A DNA stretch of 64,000 nt from Pelagibacterales bacterium SAG-MED01 (lineage in GTDB: Bacteria; Pseudomonadota; Alphaproteobacteria; Pelagibacterales; Pelagibacteraceae): positions 120,001 to 184,000 of the forward strand of contig JACWCY010000001.1 in assembly GCA_014654455.1 (NCBI GenBank), in the 5' to 3' direction. A program made the position numbers and the translations under genes. Under the pieces are notes generated by a model. That model was not told where the DNA came from. It ran no database searches and saw only the letters and a list, made by a program, of their open reading frames with translations. Positions 12,504-21,957 of the stretch are shown piece after piece. Every line of letters begins with the position of its first letter. Position 1 is the first letter of the stretch.

Positions 12504-15053
12504 ATGTTAAATCCTTTAAGCTTTATCTCAAAATTCGTAAAATCTAGTAATCAGCGGGAACTAGATAAAGTAAATAAAATAGTTGAAAAAATTAACGCAC
12601 TAGAAGTGATAACTAAAAGTTTAGAAGACTCTGAATTTCCAAAAAAAACAAATGAATTTAAGCAAAAAATTAAACAAGGAAAAAACCTGGATGAGATTCT
12701 GCCTGAGGCCTTTGCGATTGTGAGAGAAGCTTCGAGGAGAACTCGTAACGAACGTCATTTTGATGTTCAGCTAATTGGTGGAATAGTTTTACATCAATCA
12801 AAAATAGCTGAGATGAAAACTGGTGAAGGAAAGACTTTAACAATTACGTTGGCTGCTTATCTTAATGCTCTTTACGAAAAAGGCGTCCATATAGTTACTG
12901 TGAATGATTACTTGGCAAAGCGAGACTCATTAGAAATGGGACAAATTTATAATTTTTTAGGTTTAACTTCGGGATTTATTAATAATGATCAAAATGATCA
13001 AGAGAGAAAGATAAATTATAATTGTGATATTACATATGCCACAAACAGTGAGCTCGGGTTTGATTATCTTAGAGATAATATGAAATATTCAAAAGAGGAG
13101 ATGGTTCAGAGAGAACATTTTTTTTCTATTGTTGATGAGATAGACTCATGTTTAATTGATGAAGCACGAACACCATTAGTAATCTCAGGTGCAGCTGAGG
13201 ATAAAACTAATCAATATCTTGCAATAGATAAGTTAATAAGAAATTTAAATGAAAAAGATTATGAAATAGATGAGAAAGATAAAAATATTCTTTTGACTAA
13301 TGAAGGGATAAATAATGTTGAAAAAATTTTTTCTAACGCAGGAATTTTAAAAAATAACAATTTTTATGATCCAGAAAATCTGGGTTTGGTTCATCATGTT
13401 AACCAAGCATTGCGGGCTAATCACTTATTTGAAAAGGGCAAAGATTATATAATACAAGATAAAAGTCTTAAAATAATTGATGAACTTACGGGAAGAATTT
13501 TAGAAGGAAGAAGATTTGGCGATGGGCTACATCAGGCCTTAGAAGCAAAAGAAAAAATTGATATTCAAGCTGAAAATCAAACTTTAGCATCTATTACTTA
13601 TCAAAACTATTTTAAACTTTATAATAAAATTTCTGGCTGTACTGGTACTGCTGCCACTGAAGCTGAGGAATTTTTTGAAATTTATAATTTACAAGTAGTA
13701 GTAATTCCAACAAATAACGAAATGATAAGAAAAGATTTTAATGATCAAATTTTTAGAACCGACTCAGAAAAAAATAATGCCATAATTAATAAAATAAAAG
13801 AATGTAATAAAACTGGTCAACCGCTTTTAGTGTTTACTTCCAGCATTAATAAATCTGAAATATATTCAAAACTTTTAAAAAAGGAAAATATCAAACATGT
13901 AGTTTTAAATGCAAAAAATCATGAAAATGAAGCTGAAATTATAGCTAATGCTGGTAAAGAAGGATCGCTTATAATTACAACAAGCATATCAGGAAGAGGT
14001 GTTGATATTCAATTGGGAGGAAAAAAAGGATCTATTCCTGATGATCAGCTAAGTCAAAATAAAGATAAAATAAAATCTCTTGGTGGATTATTTGTAATTG
14101 GAACAGAAAGAATGGAGTCCAGAAGAGTTGATAATCAGGCTAGAGGTAGATCGGGACGTCAAGGTGATGAAGGTAGTTCAATTTTTTATGTGAGTCTAGA
14201 AGATGATTTAATGAGAATTTTTGGATCTGAGTCAATGACCAATATTTTACAAAAGTTGGGTCTAAAAGATGGTGAAAGTATAGATCATCCATGGATAAAT
14301 AAAGCACTTGAAAGAGCTCAGCAAAAAGTTGAGGCTCGAAACTTTGATATAAGAAAAACATTAATTAAATTTGATAATGTTTTAAATGATCAAAGACACG
14401 TAATATTTTCACAAAGGAAAGATGCTATGAATAGTAATCAAATTTTTGAATATTCTGAGGACTTCTTAAAGGAAATAGTGGATAATTTGATTAAATTAAA
14501 ATCTCTAAAACTATCAAATCCAAACAATAGTGAGTTTGACAATAAACTTAAATTGATTCTAGGAAAGGACTTAGAAATAACCGAATTCAATAATTTAACT
14601 TCTTTAAATGATAAAGATTTGAGAAATAAAATTATTAAAAAATTTAAAGACACTCGAGAAGATAGATCAAAAATTTTAGGAGAAAATCAATCTAAAGAAA
14701 TTGAAAAAAGAATTCTTTTACAATCAATTGATTTAAATTGGAAATCACATATCCAGTACCTAGAACAGTTGAGACAGGTAATTGGATTGAGGTCTTATGG
14801 ACAAAGAGATCCTCTTATAGAGTATAAAAAAGAAGCTTTTGATTTATTTGAAAATTTATTAAATAAATTAAAGTTAGATTATGTAACTATATTAATGAAT
14901 TTAAAAGTTGTTGAGTCTCAAAATGAAAAATCAAATGAGGTAGTAAAACCTACTAAAATTGATCCAAAATACATTGGGAAAAAAATGAGCAGAAATGAGC
15001 CTTGTCTTTGTGGTTCTGGAAAAAAATATAAACGTTGTTGTGGGGCTCTATAG
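12504..15053 (+). CDS. secA: preprotein translocase ATPase SecA
   Basis: Motor that drives unfolded proteins through SecYEG. Walker A MKTGEGKT is at residues 104-111 and the DEAD-like Walker B region is VDEIDSCLIDEARTP near residue 207. The helicase 2 region has the arginine fingers in RGRSGRQGDEG. The C-terminal SEC-C zinc motif NEPCLCGSGKKYKRCCG is intact, which supports SecB or ribosome contact. Length 849 aa is normal. The stop codon overlaps accA: CTATAG serves both genes. Confidence 0.97.
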   Translation: MLNPLSFISKFVKSSNQRELDKVNKIVEKINALEVITKSLEDSEFPKKTNEFKQKIKQGKNLDEILPEAFAIVREASRRTRNERHFDVQLIGGIVLHQSKIAEMKTGEGKTLTITLAAYLNALYEKGVHIVTVNDYLAKRDSLEMGQIYNFLGLTSGFINNDQNDQERKINYNCDITYATNSELGFDYLRDNMKYSKEEMVQREHFFSIVDEIDSCLIDEARTPLVISGAAEDKTNQYLAIDKLIRNLNEKDYEIDEKDKNILLTNEGINNVEKIFSNAGILKNNNFYDPENLGLVHHVNQALRANHLFEKGKDYIIQDKSLKIIDELTGRILEGRRFGDGLHQALEAKEKIDIQAENQTLASITYQNYFKLYNKISGCTGTAATEAEEFFEIYNLQVVVIPTNNEMIRKDFNDQIFRTDSEKNNAIINKIKECNKTGQPLLVFTSSINKSEIYSKLLKKENIKHVVLNAKNHENEAEIIANAGKEGSLIITTSISGRGVDIQLGGKKGSIPDDQLSQNKDKIKSLGGLFVIGTERMESRRVDNQARGRSGRQGDEGSSIFYVSLEDDLMRIFGSESMTNILQKLGLKDGESIDHPWINKALERAQQKVEARNFDIRKTLIKFDNVLNDQRHVIFSQRKDAMNSNQIFEYSEDFLKEIVDNLIKLKSLKLSNPNNSEFDNKLKLILGKDLEITEFNNLTSLNDKDLRNKIIKKFKDTREDRSKILGENQSKEIEKRILLQSIDLNWKSHIQYLEQLRQVIGLRSYGQRDPLIEYKKEAFDLFENLLNKLKLDYVTILMNLKVVESQNEKSNEVVKPTKIDPKYIGKKMSRNEPCLCGSGKKYKRCCGAL

Positions 15054-16145
15054 TAAAATAAATAATAATGTTGTTAAAATTAAAATAAAACTAATCGAAA
15101 AAAATATAATTTTCTTATTTTTTACTATTAATTCAAGGCTATTATTTTTTGATTTTAAAGAACTTAGATTTTCTAAGTCATTAATAAAGCCTTTATTTCT
15201 TCCAATTTTTAAAAACTTATTTTTTCTTTCAACAAAAATTTCCTCTCCTGACTTATTTTTAAATTGCTCTAAATTGTGATTTATAGATTTTCTGAGACTC
15301 TCTAAAATCAAATTTTTATCTCTATGAGCTCCTCCAATTGGTTCATCAATTATTTCATCAATCACATTTAGCTCTAATAAATCCCTTGCTGAAAGTTTCA
15401 TAGCTTTTGCAGCATCAAGCATTTTTTTTGGATCTCTCCATAAAATTGTAGCGCAACCCTCTGGGGATATGACTGAATAAATAGCATTTTCTAACATTAT
15501 AACTTTACTTGAAGACGCTAATGCAATAGCTCCCCCTGAACCACCTTCACCAATTACGATTGCTATTGTTGGTACTTTTAATTTCATGCAACATTCAATT
15601 GATTTCGCTATTGCCTCTGCTTGACCTCTTTCCTCTGCTCCAACTCCAGGGTATGCTCCAGGTGTATCAATAAATGAAATGATAGGAATGTTAAATTTAT
15701 TGGCCAATTCCATTAAACGAATTGTTTTTCTGTACCCCTCTGGCCTCATCATTCCAAAATTTCTTTCAATTCTACTATCTAAATCATCTCCTTTTTCTTG
15801 CCCAATAATTAATACTGATTGATTATTAAATTTAGCAAAACCTGCTAAAACTGATTTATCTTCACCATAATATCTATCCCCAGATAAAGGAATAAAGTCA
15901 TTAAATAAATTATCAATGAAGAATTTAGATTTAGGCCTGTCCTCATGTCTTGCAACCATTGTAGTTTGCCAAGGATTGAGGTTTGAGTAAATCAATTTTA
16001 ATTTTTCATCAAGTTCTTCTTGAGTTTTAGAAATTTTTTCAGTATCAACTTTGGATAGTCCACTTTGATTGAAAGGATCTTTAAGTTTTTCAATTTCTAT
16101 TTCTAAATCTTTTATTTCACTTTCAAAATTGAGGTAATTTTTCAT
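15048..16145 (-). CDS. accA: acetyl-CoA carboxylase carboxyltransferase alpha subunit, with C-terminal membrane segment
   Basis: Transfers carboxyl from biotin to acetyl-CoA together with AccD (36974-37906). The crotonase-like core shows the glycine-rich VIGEGGSGGAIALA and ISPEGCATILW. The core normally ends just after a KFLxIGR segment, which is here near residue 314. About 45 residues follow, ending in a strongly hydrophobic stretch (IIFFSISFILILTTLLFILL) that would span a membrane. E. coli AccA is 319 aa and this one is 365. A tail anchor is inferred from hydrophobicity only. Confidence 0.93.
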   Translation of the reverse strand: MKNYLNFESEIKDLEIEIEKLKDPFNQSGLSKVDTEKISKTQEELDEKLKLIYSNLNPWQTTMVARHEDRPKSKFFIDNLFNDFIPLSGDRYYGEDKSVLAGFAKFNNQSVLIIGQEKGDDLDSRIERNFGMMRPEGYRKTIRLMELANKFNIPIISFIDTPGAYPGVGAEERGQAEAIAKSIECCMKLKVPTIAIVIGEGGSGGAIALASSSKVIMLENAIYSVISPEGCATILWRDPKKMLDAAKAMKLSARDLLELNVIDEIIDEPIGGAHRDKNLILESLRKSINHNLEQFKNKSGEEIFVERKNKFLKIGRNKGFINDLENLSSLKSKNNSLELIVKNKKIIFFSISFILILTTLLFILL

Positions 16146-16247
16146 TATTAATATTATTTATTACATAAGTATATAAAATGACAATAAAATGTTCATGCGA
16201 ATATTAATTATTTGACTTCATTTTACTGGGGTTTTACAAAAGCTACC

Positions 16248-18407
16248 ATGTCTTCAAAATATGTAAATATTAAAAAACTTAAAGTATCTGATACTTTATT
16301 ATCGTTTGTTAATAATGAGTTGTTAAAAGATACTAATATTTCACCAGATAAATTTTGGTCAGGGTTTGATGAAGCTGTTCACGACCTTGCACCTCAAAAT
16401 AAAAAATTATTAGAAACAAGAGAAAATTTACAAAAAAAAATTGATAATTGGCATATCAAAAATAAAGGAAATAAAATTAAAATTGAAGAATATAAAAAAT
16501 TTTTAAAAGATATAGGTTACTTGATAGATGAAGGGCCAGATTTTAAGATAGAAACTAGTAACGTAGATGAGGAAATAACTCAAATTGCTGGACCACAATT
16601 AGTGGTGCCAATAATGAATGCGAGATATACTCTTAATGCAGCTAATGCAAGATGGGTAAGTTTATATGATAGTTTATATGGAACAAACCTAATAGAGTCT
16701 GATGAAGGTGGAAGTGAAAGATATGACCCTCTTCGAGGACAAGAGGTAATAAAATATGTAAGAGAATTTTTTGATAAGTATATACCTATCGATGGAACTA
16801 GCTGGATTAATATTTCTAATTTAAAAGTTGCTAATAAAGATTTAATTATTTCTAAAAATGATCAGGAGTATAAATTAAAAGACAAAAATAAATTTGTTGG
16901 ACATAGAGGTGATGCAAGTAAACCTAGTGCTTTGATACTTAAAAATAACAATCTACATTTTGAGATAATCATTAACCCCAGAGCTTTTAGTGCTGCACAT
17001 GATATAGCGGGTATAAGTGATGTAATTGCAGAGTCTGCAGTTTCAACTATTTGTGATAATGAAGATAGTGTAGCAGCAGTTGATGCAGAAGATAAAGTTA
17101 TTTGTTATCAAAACTGGTTAGGACTAATGAAAGGTAATTTAAAAATCCAGTTTGAAAAAAATGGTAAAAATCTAGAAAGAAAATTAAACCCAGACAGGAG
17201 TTATGTTTCAAAGGAAGGCAAAGGTTTAAAACTTCATGGTAGAAGCCTCCTCTTGATCAGAAATGTTGGTCACCTCATGACAAATCCGTCAATTATCTTA
17301 AAAGATGGAAGTGAAGTACCTGAAGGAATTATGGATGCTTTTTTTACAACTGCTGCAGCACTTCATGATTTAAAAAGAAAAAAAAATTCAAGAAAAGGTT
17401 CTATTTATATAGTTAAACCAAAAATGCACGGTCCAGAAGAGACTGCATTTACAGATTTGATTTTTACTAAAGTTGAGGAATTATTTGGGTTAGAAAAATA
17501 TACCTGTAAAATTGGAATAATGGACGAAGAAAGAAGAACCTCAGTCAATCTAAAAGAATGTATAAGGTCTTTAAAGAACAGAGTATTTTTTATTAATACT
17601 GGTTTTTTAGATAGAACTGGGGATGAAATGCATACATCTATGGAAGCAGGACCAATGATTAAAAAGGGGGATATGAAATTATCAAAATGGATTTCTGCAT
17701 ATGAAAATAATAATGTTGATATTGGATTAAAGTGTGGTTTTTATGGAAAAGCTCAAATCGGAAAAGGAATGTGGGCCATGCCAGATAAAATGAAAGAGAT
17801 GATGAAAGATAAGATCAATCATTTGAAAGATGGTGCAAACTGTGCGTGGGTGCCCTCTCCAACAGCTGCCTCATTGCATGTACTCCACTATCATCAAATC
17901 AACATATTTGATGAGCAAAAAAAAATTTTAAATCGTGAACAAGCAAAACTGGAAAATCTTTTAGAAATACCAATAGCAGACAGACCTAATTGGTCGGTTG
18001 ATGAAATTAATTCAGAAATATCAAATTCAGCTCAAACATTACTTGGATATGTAGTGCGATGGATTGATCAAGGAATTGGTTGTTCAAAAGTCCCTGATAT
18101 AAACAATATTGGACTAATGGAAGATAGGGCAACATTGAGAATTTCTTCTCAGCATATTGCTAATTGGATATATCATGGAATAACAACAAAAATTCAAGTT
18201 ATAGAAATTATGAAAAATATGGCTAAAATAGTCGATAAGCAAAACGAAGGAGACAAAAATTATCAAAAGATGAGTGATGATTATGATAGATCCCAAGCAT
18301 TTTTGACGGCCTGTGATTTGGTTTTTAAAGGTAAAGAACAACCATCTGGTTATACAGAACCTCTTTTACATTTAAATAGATTAAAAAAAAAAATTAATCG
18401 GAATTAG
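16248..18407 (+). CDS. glcB: malate synthase G
   Basis: Condenses glyoxylate with acetyl-CoA to malate, allowing use of glycolate, glyoxylate or two-carbon units. The TIM-barrel catalytic parts are clear (RGDASKPSALI, KMHGPEETAF, FLDRTGDEMHTSMEAGP). I chose ATG 16248, giving 719 aa near the usual 723; the open frame reaches back to a TTG at 16212. In SAR11 this gene is known for a glycine riboswitch, but the 102-bp space upstream shows no glycine aptamer. The 3' end overlaps convergent recR by 14 bp. Confidence 0.96.
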   Translation: MSSKYVNIKKLKVSDTLLSFVNNELLKDTNISPDKFWSGFDEAVHDLAPQNKKLLETRENLQKKIDNWHIKNKGNKIKIEEYKKFLKDIGYLIDEGPDFKIETSNVDEEITQIAGPQLVVPIMNARYTLNAANARWVSLYDSLYGTNLIESDEGGSERYDPLRGQEVIKYVREFFDKYIPIDGTSWINISNLKVANKDLIISKNDQEYKLKDKNKFVGHRGDASKPSALILKNNNLHFEIIINPRAFSAAHDIAGISDVIAESAVSTICDNEDSVAAVDAEDKVICYQNWLGLMKGNLKIQFEKNGKNLERKLNPDRSYVSKEGKGLKLHGRSLLLIRNVGHLMTNPSIILKDGSEVPEGIMDAFFTTAAALHDLKRKKNSRKGSIYIVKPKMHGPEETAFTDLIFTKVEELFGLEKYTCKIGIMDEERRTSVNLKECIRSLKNRVFFINTGFLDRTGDEMHTSMEAGPMIKKGDMKLSKWISAYENNNVDIGLKCGFYGKAQIGKGMWAMPDKMKEMMKDKINHLKDGANCAWVPSPTAASLHVLHYHQINIFDEQKKILNREQAKLENLLEIPIADRPNWSVDEINSEISNSAQTLLGYVVRWIDQGIGCSKVPDINNIGLMEDRATLRISSQHIANWIYHGITTKIQVIEIMKNMAKIVDKQNEGDKNYQKMSDDYDRSQAFLTACDLVFKGKEQPSGYTEPLLHLNRLKKKINRN

Positions 18408-19005
18408 AATTTAATTTTGATCTATTTTTAAAAGCTGAAAATAAGGTTCCATCATCTAAACTTTCTATTTCACCTCCAACTGGTAGACCTTGAGCAAGCT
18501 TTGTAACTTTTACAATTGAATTTTTAAGACTATCCTGAATATAGTATGCTGTTGTTTGTCCTTCGACAGTAGCACTTGTTGCTAAAATTACTTCTTCAAT
18601 GTTCTCCCTTTTTACTCTTTCTACTAAAGAATCAATTAATAGATCCTCTTTTCTTTGACCGACTGAGGATATTGTTCCACCTAAAATGTGAAAGTACCCC
18701 TGAAATATATTTGAATTTTCAATTGACCATTGGTCAGCTATATCTTCAACAACACAAATTTTATTAAATTTTTCTTTGATATTTTCACAATTTATACAAC
18801 CATTTGAATTAGACTTTAATGAACCACAAGAATTGCATCTTGTTACATTTTTGTAAACTTTAGCTAATGTGTTTGCTATTGGCTTAACAAGCTCATCCCT
18901 ATTATTTATTAATTTTAAAACTATCCTTTTTGCTGATTTTGGTCCTAATCCTGGAAGTTTTGAAATAAGTTTAATTAAATCTTCAATCTCATTTATATTT
19001 TGCAT
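18394..19005 (-). CDS. recR: recombination mediator RecR
   Basis: Part of RecFOR gap repair, loading RecA on single-stranded DNA. A helix-hairpin-helix lies at residues 15-32 (SKLPGLGPKSAKRI), a four-cysteine zinc site at C57, C60, C70 and C73, and a Toprim domain from about residue 84 (CVVEDIADQW). Length 203 aa is typical. It is last in the operon dnaX-ybaB-recR, an order conserved over many bacteria, and starts 3 bp after ybaB. Confidence 0.96.
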   Translation of the reverse strand: MQNINEIEDLIKLISKLPGLGPKSAKRIVLKLINNRDELVKPIANTLAKVYKNVTRCNSCGSLKSNSNGCINCENIKEKFNKICVVEDIADQWSIENSNIFQGYFHILGGTISSVGQRKEDLLIDSLVERVKRENIEEVILATSATVEGQTTAYYIQDSLKNSIVKVTKLAQGLPVGGEIESLDDGTLFSAFKNRSKLNSNSD

Positions 19006-19008
19006 TGA

Positions 19009-19326
19009 TTACAACGGCCACTTAAATCCTGGAATTCCTAATCCACCAGTTGCTTTTGAAATTTCCTCAGACGTTTTAGTTTTTAATTGAACTTTAGCAT
19101 TGTTATGAGCTGCAACGATTAAATCTTCTATCATCGATTTCTCTTCTTTCATTGTTTGCTCAGAAATTTCTACTTTTTGCATTTCGCCCTCACCATCAAG
19201 TACAACCTTGACTGAGTTGGAACCTGAGACACCCTCCACTTTAATTTTTTTAATATTTTCTTGGCTCTCTTTCATTTTAGCCTCAATCTCTTTAGCTTTA
19301 TCTAAGATTTTTGTAAAATCAGTCAT
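19009..19326 (-). CDS. ybaB: YbaB/EbfC nucleoid-associated protein
   Basis: Small DNA-binding protein that forms tweezer-like dimers; role in nucleoid structure or recombination is known only in outline. The family pattern of an N-terminal helix with many Lys/Glu, a central beta sheet (VKVVLDGEGEMQKVEI) and a final helix is visible. The C-terminus GGLGIPGFKWPL matches the usual glycine/proline tail. 105 aa. It abuts the dnaX stop directly and precedes recR, the standard dnaX-ybaB-recR order. Confidence 0.94.
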   Translation of the reverse strand: MTDFTKILDKAKEIEAKMKESQENIKKIKVEGVSGSNSVKVVLDGEGEMQKVEISEQTMKEEKSMIEDLIVAAHNNAKVQLKTKTSEEISKATGGLGIPGFKWPL

Positions 19327-20979
19327 TTACTCCTCATTTTTTTTTGTATCTACATTATCTAAATTAGCGTCTGGAAATTTTTCAAGAATTTTTTTATAAA
19401 ATTCGGTTTTTTTTGCTTTTTCAATCAATTCAATTTTTTTATTAGACTCTTTTTCTTTAATAGATATCTCACCTTTTAATTTACTAAAAGTAATAATCCA
19501 TCTTTGATCTGTCCATTCAAATAATTTTGTAGATAAATCCTTAACAAAATTTTTATCTAATTTATCATTAAAAGAAATTTCAATCCTATTTTTTTCAAAT
19601 CCAACTAAGTTTACATTTTTTTCTAATTCATATTTAAGTTTTATTTCTTTTTTTTCTGAACAAATCTTAATTAAATTATCAAATGATAATATTTGCATTT
19701 GTTTATTTTGATTAGTTTCTAATTTTATTTCAGGTTTAATCTTTTTTTCTTGAATAATATTTTTAATTTGATTTACAGGGCCATTACTAGACTCTAGGGT
19801 TAAATTTTTTTTTTCGTTTTCATTATCTATCTCTGAAACATCAGTTTTTAGATTAATTTCACCTTTCGGCTTAAAAGAGTTTAAATGCATTAGTCTTAAT
19901 AAAAACATTTCAATTGATAAATTTTGGTTTGAGACAATGTCAAGCTCCTCAATAGTTTTAATAGTAAACTGCCAGAATAATATCAAAATTTTATCATCTA
20001 TATCATTTGAAAGTTTTTTGATCTTTAAGAATTCATCATCATTTAATGAAAAATTCGTACTTTCTAATGTCAATAAATTGATATTTTTAAAATAATAAAT
20101 TAACTCTAAAAAATCATTCATAAAAATTTTTGGCTCAATTCCTTGATCATAAATTTTTCTATAAATATCTATGACTTTTTGATCATCTCCTTTAAGAATT
20201 AATTGAAATAATTCGATTAATTGTGATTTATCAAAATAGCCAAAAATTTTTTGTGCTGTGCTTAAGTCTAGTTCATTTTTTTTGCTTATTGAAATTAATG
20301 CCCTATCTAATAGAGATAAAGCATCTCTAACAGATCCCTCTGAAATTTTTACAATTAATTCTAGCGCTTTATCAGAAATATTCCCATTTTCTTTTTCTTT
20401 AACTTTTTTGATAAACTCAAATAACTCTAAAGATTTAATTCTAGACAAATCAAATCTTTGACACCTTGAAACAACTGTTATAGGAATTTTTTTAATTTCA
20501 GTTGTTGCAAATATAAACTTTAAATATTCTGGTGGCTCTTCAAGAGTTTTTAACAAAGCGTTAAAGGCTTGTTTGCTCAGCATATGAACTTCATCAATTA
20601 TAAAAATTTTATATTTTGATGAAGTAGGTCCATACCTTGAAAATTCGATTAAATCTCTAACATCATCTACACCCGTTTTACTAGCTGCGTCCATTTCCAG
20701 TACATCAATATGATTAGAATTAGATATAGCCTCACAGTTGGCGCATAGTTTTTCGTTGCATAGATTTTCAATACCATTTAAACAATTTAATGATTTTGCA
20801 ACTATTCTTGCTGTTGTAGTTTTTCCTACTCCTCTAATTCCTGTAAAAAGATAAGCATTAGGAACTTTATTAGCTTTGATTGAATTTGTAATTGTCTCAG
20901 CCACAACATCTTGACCGATTAGATCTTCAAATATTTGGGGTCTATATTTTAATGCTAAAACTTTAGAATTTTTATTCAT
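19327..20979 (-). CDS. dnaX: DNA polymerase III subunits gamma and tau
   Basis: Clamp-loader ATPase and replisome organiser. Starting at ATG 20979 (MNKNSKVLALKYRPQ) it has 550 aa; upstream in-frame codons run into the SRP RNA gene and were dropped. Walker A GIRGVGKTTT, the four-cysteine zinc module after it, Walker B IIDEVHML and sensor SRC (VVSRCQRF) are intact. The C-terminal part is Lys/Asn-rich and weakly conserved, as usual for tau. I did not identify a programmed frameshift site with confidence. It starts 12 bp after the SRP RNA. Confidence 0.95.
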   Translation of the reverse strand: MNKNSKVLALKYRPQIFEDLIGQDVVAETITNSIKANKVPNAYLFTGIRGVGKTTTARIVAKSLNCLNGIENLCNEKLCANCEAISNSNHIDVLEMDAASKTGVDDVRDLIEFSRYGPTSSKYKIFIIDEVHMLSKQAFNALLKTLEEPPEYLKFIFATTEIKKIPITVVSRCQRFDLSRIKSLELFEFIKKVKEKENGNISDKALELIVKISEGSVRDALSLLDRALISISKKNELDLSTAQKIFGYFDKSQLIELFQLILKGDDQKVIDIYRKIYDQGIEPKIFMNDFLELIYYFKNINLLTLESTNFSLNDDEFLKIKKLSNDIDDKILILFWQFTIKTIEELDIVSNQNLSIEMFLLRLMHLNSFKPKGEINLKTDVSEIDNENEKKNLTLESSNGPVNQIKNIIQEKKIKPEIKLETNQNKQMQILSFDNLIKICSEKKEIKLKYELEKNVNLVGFEKNRIEISFNDKLDKNFVKDLSTKLFEWTDQRWIITFSKLKGEISIKEKESNKKIELIEKAKKTEFYKKILEKFPDANLDNVDTKKNEE

Positions 20980-20991
20980 TGTTAATCCATA

Positions 20992-21075
20992 GGAGACTAG
21001 AACCTGAATAACTGTCTCTACGACTGCTTCCGTTAAGATCTGGTCGGGTTCAAGCAGCACCCACCTCTAGCCTCC
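20992..21075 (-). ncRNA. ffs: signal recognition particle RNA (4.5S type)
   Basis: The reverse complement has a perfect 10-bp terminal stem (GGAGGCTAGA with TCTAGTCTCC, one G-U pair) and the conserved SRP helix 8 core: TGAACCCGACCAGAT on one side and GGAAGCAGTC on the other. These form the symmetric and asymmetric internal loops that bind Ffh. The apical tetraloop reads UAAC, a URRC type, instead of GGAA. About 84 nt is short but fits the bacterial 4.5S form. Position upstream of dnaX is common in Alphaproteobacteria. Ends may extend by a few bases. Confidence 0.88.
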
Positions 21076-21126
21076 AGAAACTATTATAGCAGTTATGATT
21101 TCTAATCTACAAGAAAAGATTAAAAT

Positions 21127-21957
21127 TTATTTTTCTCTTAGTTTGTCGGCTTCAAAAACACCTAGGACGTGAAAATCTTCACAGTGTAATCCTAATTCTT
21201 CTAAAGATTTTTGTACTTTTGGATCCTCTATATGTCCATCAAGATCACATAAAAAAAAGAAAGAATCGAATGTATTCTTTTCTTGATAACTTTGTAATTT
21301 TGTTAAATTAACTCCATTAATCGCAAAACCACCTAAAGATTGATATAAAGCGGCCGGTTTACTTTTTAATTTAAATAAAAATGAAGTAATATATTTTTTT
21401 TTACCAAACTCAGGTTGAGAAATATTTTTTCCCATTATAAGAAATCTTGTAAGATTACCTTTTTCATTTTCAATATTTTTTTTAATTATTTCTAAATTAT
21501 ATGTTTCTGCACTTAATGAAGACGCTATTGCAGCTTTTGTTTTATCTTTAGTTTTGGAAATCATTTCAGCAGATCCTGCTGTGTCTGCTCTTACATGTTC
21601 AGTTAAATTATGAGATTTAATAAACTTTGAACATTGAGATAATGCTTGACCATGAGAATAAACATCTTTTATATCAGAAATTTTTGTATCAGGTAATCCT
21701 AATAAATTGTGTTCAATTTTTTGGAAGTACTCAGAATAAATATTTAATCTATATTCAAATATAAGATATTCAATACCTATGTTACCTGTAATTCTATTTG
21801 ACTCAGGGATTATAATTTTAGAATTTGAGTCTTTAGATGCTTTTAAAAAACATTCATCAAAAGTTTTACAAGGAATAATATCTGCTTTTGAGTCAATCGA
21901 TAGAGCAGCTAAGTGAGAATATGCTCCAAAAGTTCCTTGAAAGAAAATTTTACTCAT
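21127..21957 (-). CDS. pheA: prephenate dehydratase
   Basis: Converts prephenate to phenylpyruvate in phenylalanine synthesis. The catalytic domain starts FFQGTFGAYSHLAAL and has the catalytic TRF in NLTRFLIMGK. A C-terminal ACT domain (residues about 190-270) should give feedback by phenylalanine. No chorismate mutase domain is fused, so the enzyme is monofunctional. 276 aa. Its ATG overlaps the kdsB stop (TAATG), which suggests translational coupling. Confidence 0.94.
   Translation of the reverse strand: MSKIFFQGTFGAYSHLAALSIDSKADIIPCKTFDECFLKASKDSNSKIIIPESNRITGNIGIEYLIFEYRLNIYSEYFQKIEHNLLGLPDTKISDIKDVYSHGQALSQCSKFIKSHNLTEHVRADTAGSAEMISKTKDKTKAAIASSLSAETYNLEIIKKNIENEKGNLTRFLIMGKNISQPEFGKKKYITSFLFKLKSKPAALYQSLGGFAINGVNLTKLQSYQEKNTFDSFFFLCDLDGHIEDPKVQKSLEELGLHCEDFHVLGVFEADKLREK

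Noticed and set aside
16146-16247. Glycine or SAM riboswitch before glcB
   Set aside because: No conserved aptamer strings were found, and the gap is short and shared with the accA promoter side.
20980-21060. N-terminal extension of dnaX
   Set aside because: The extra 27 codons coincide with the SRP RNA gene; the conserved DnaX start is at 20979.
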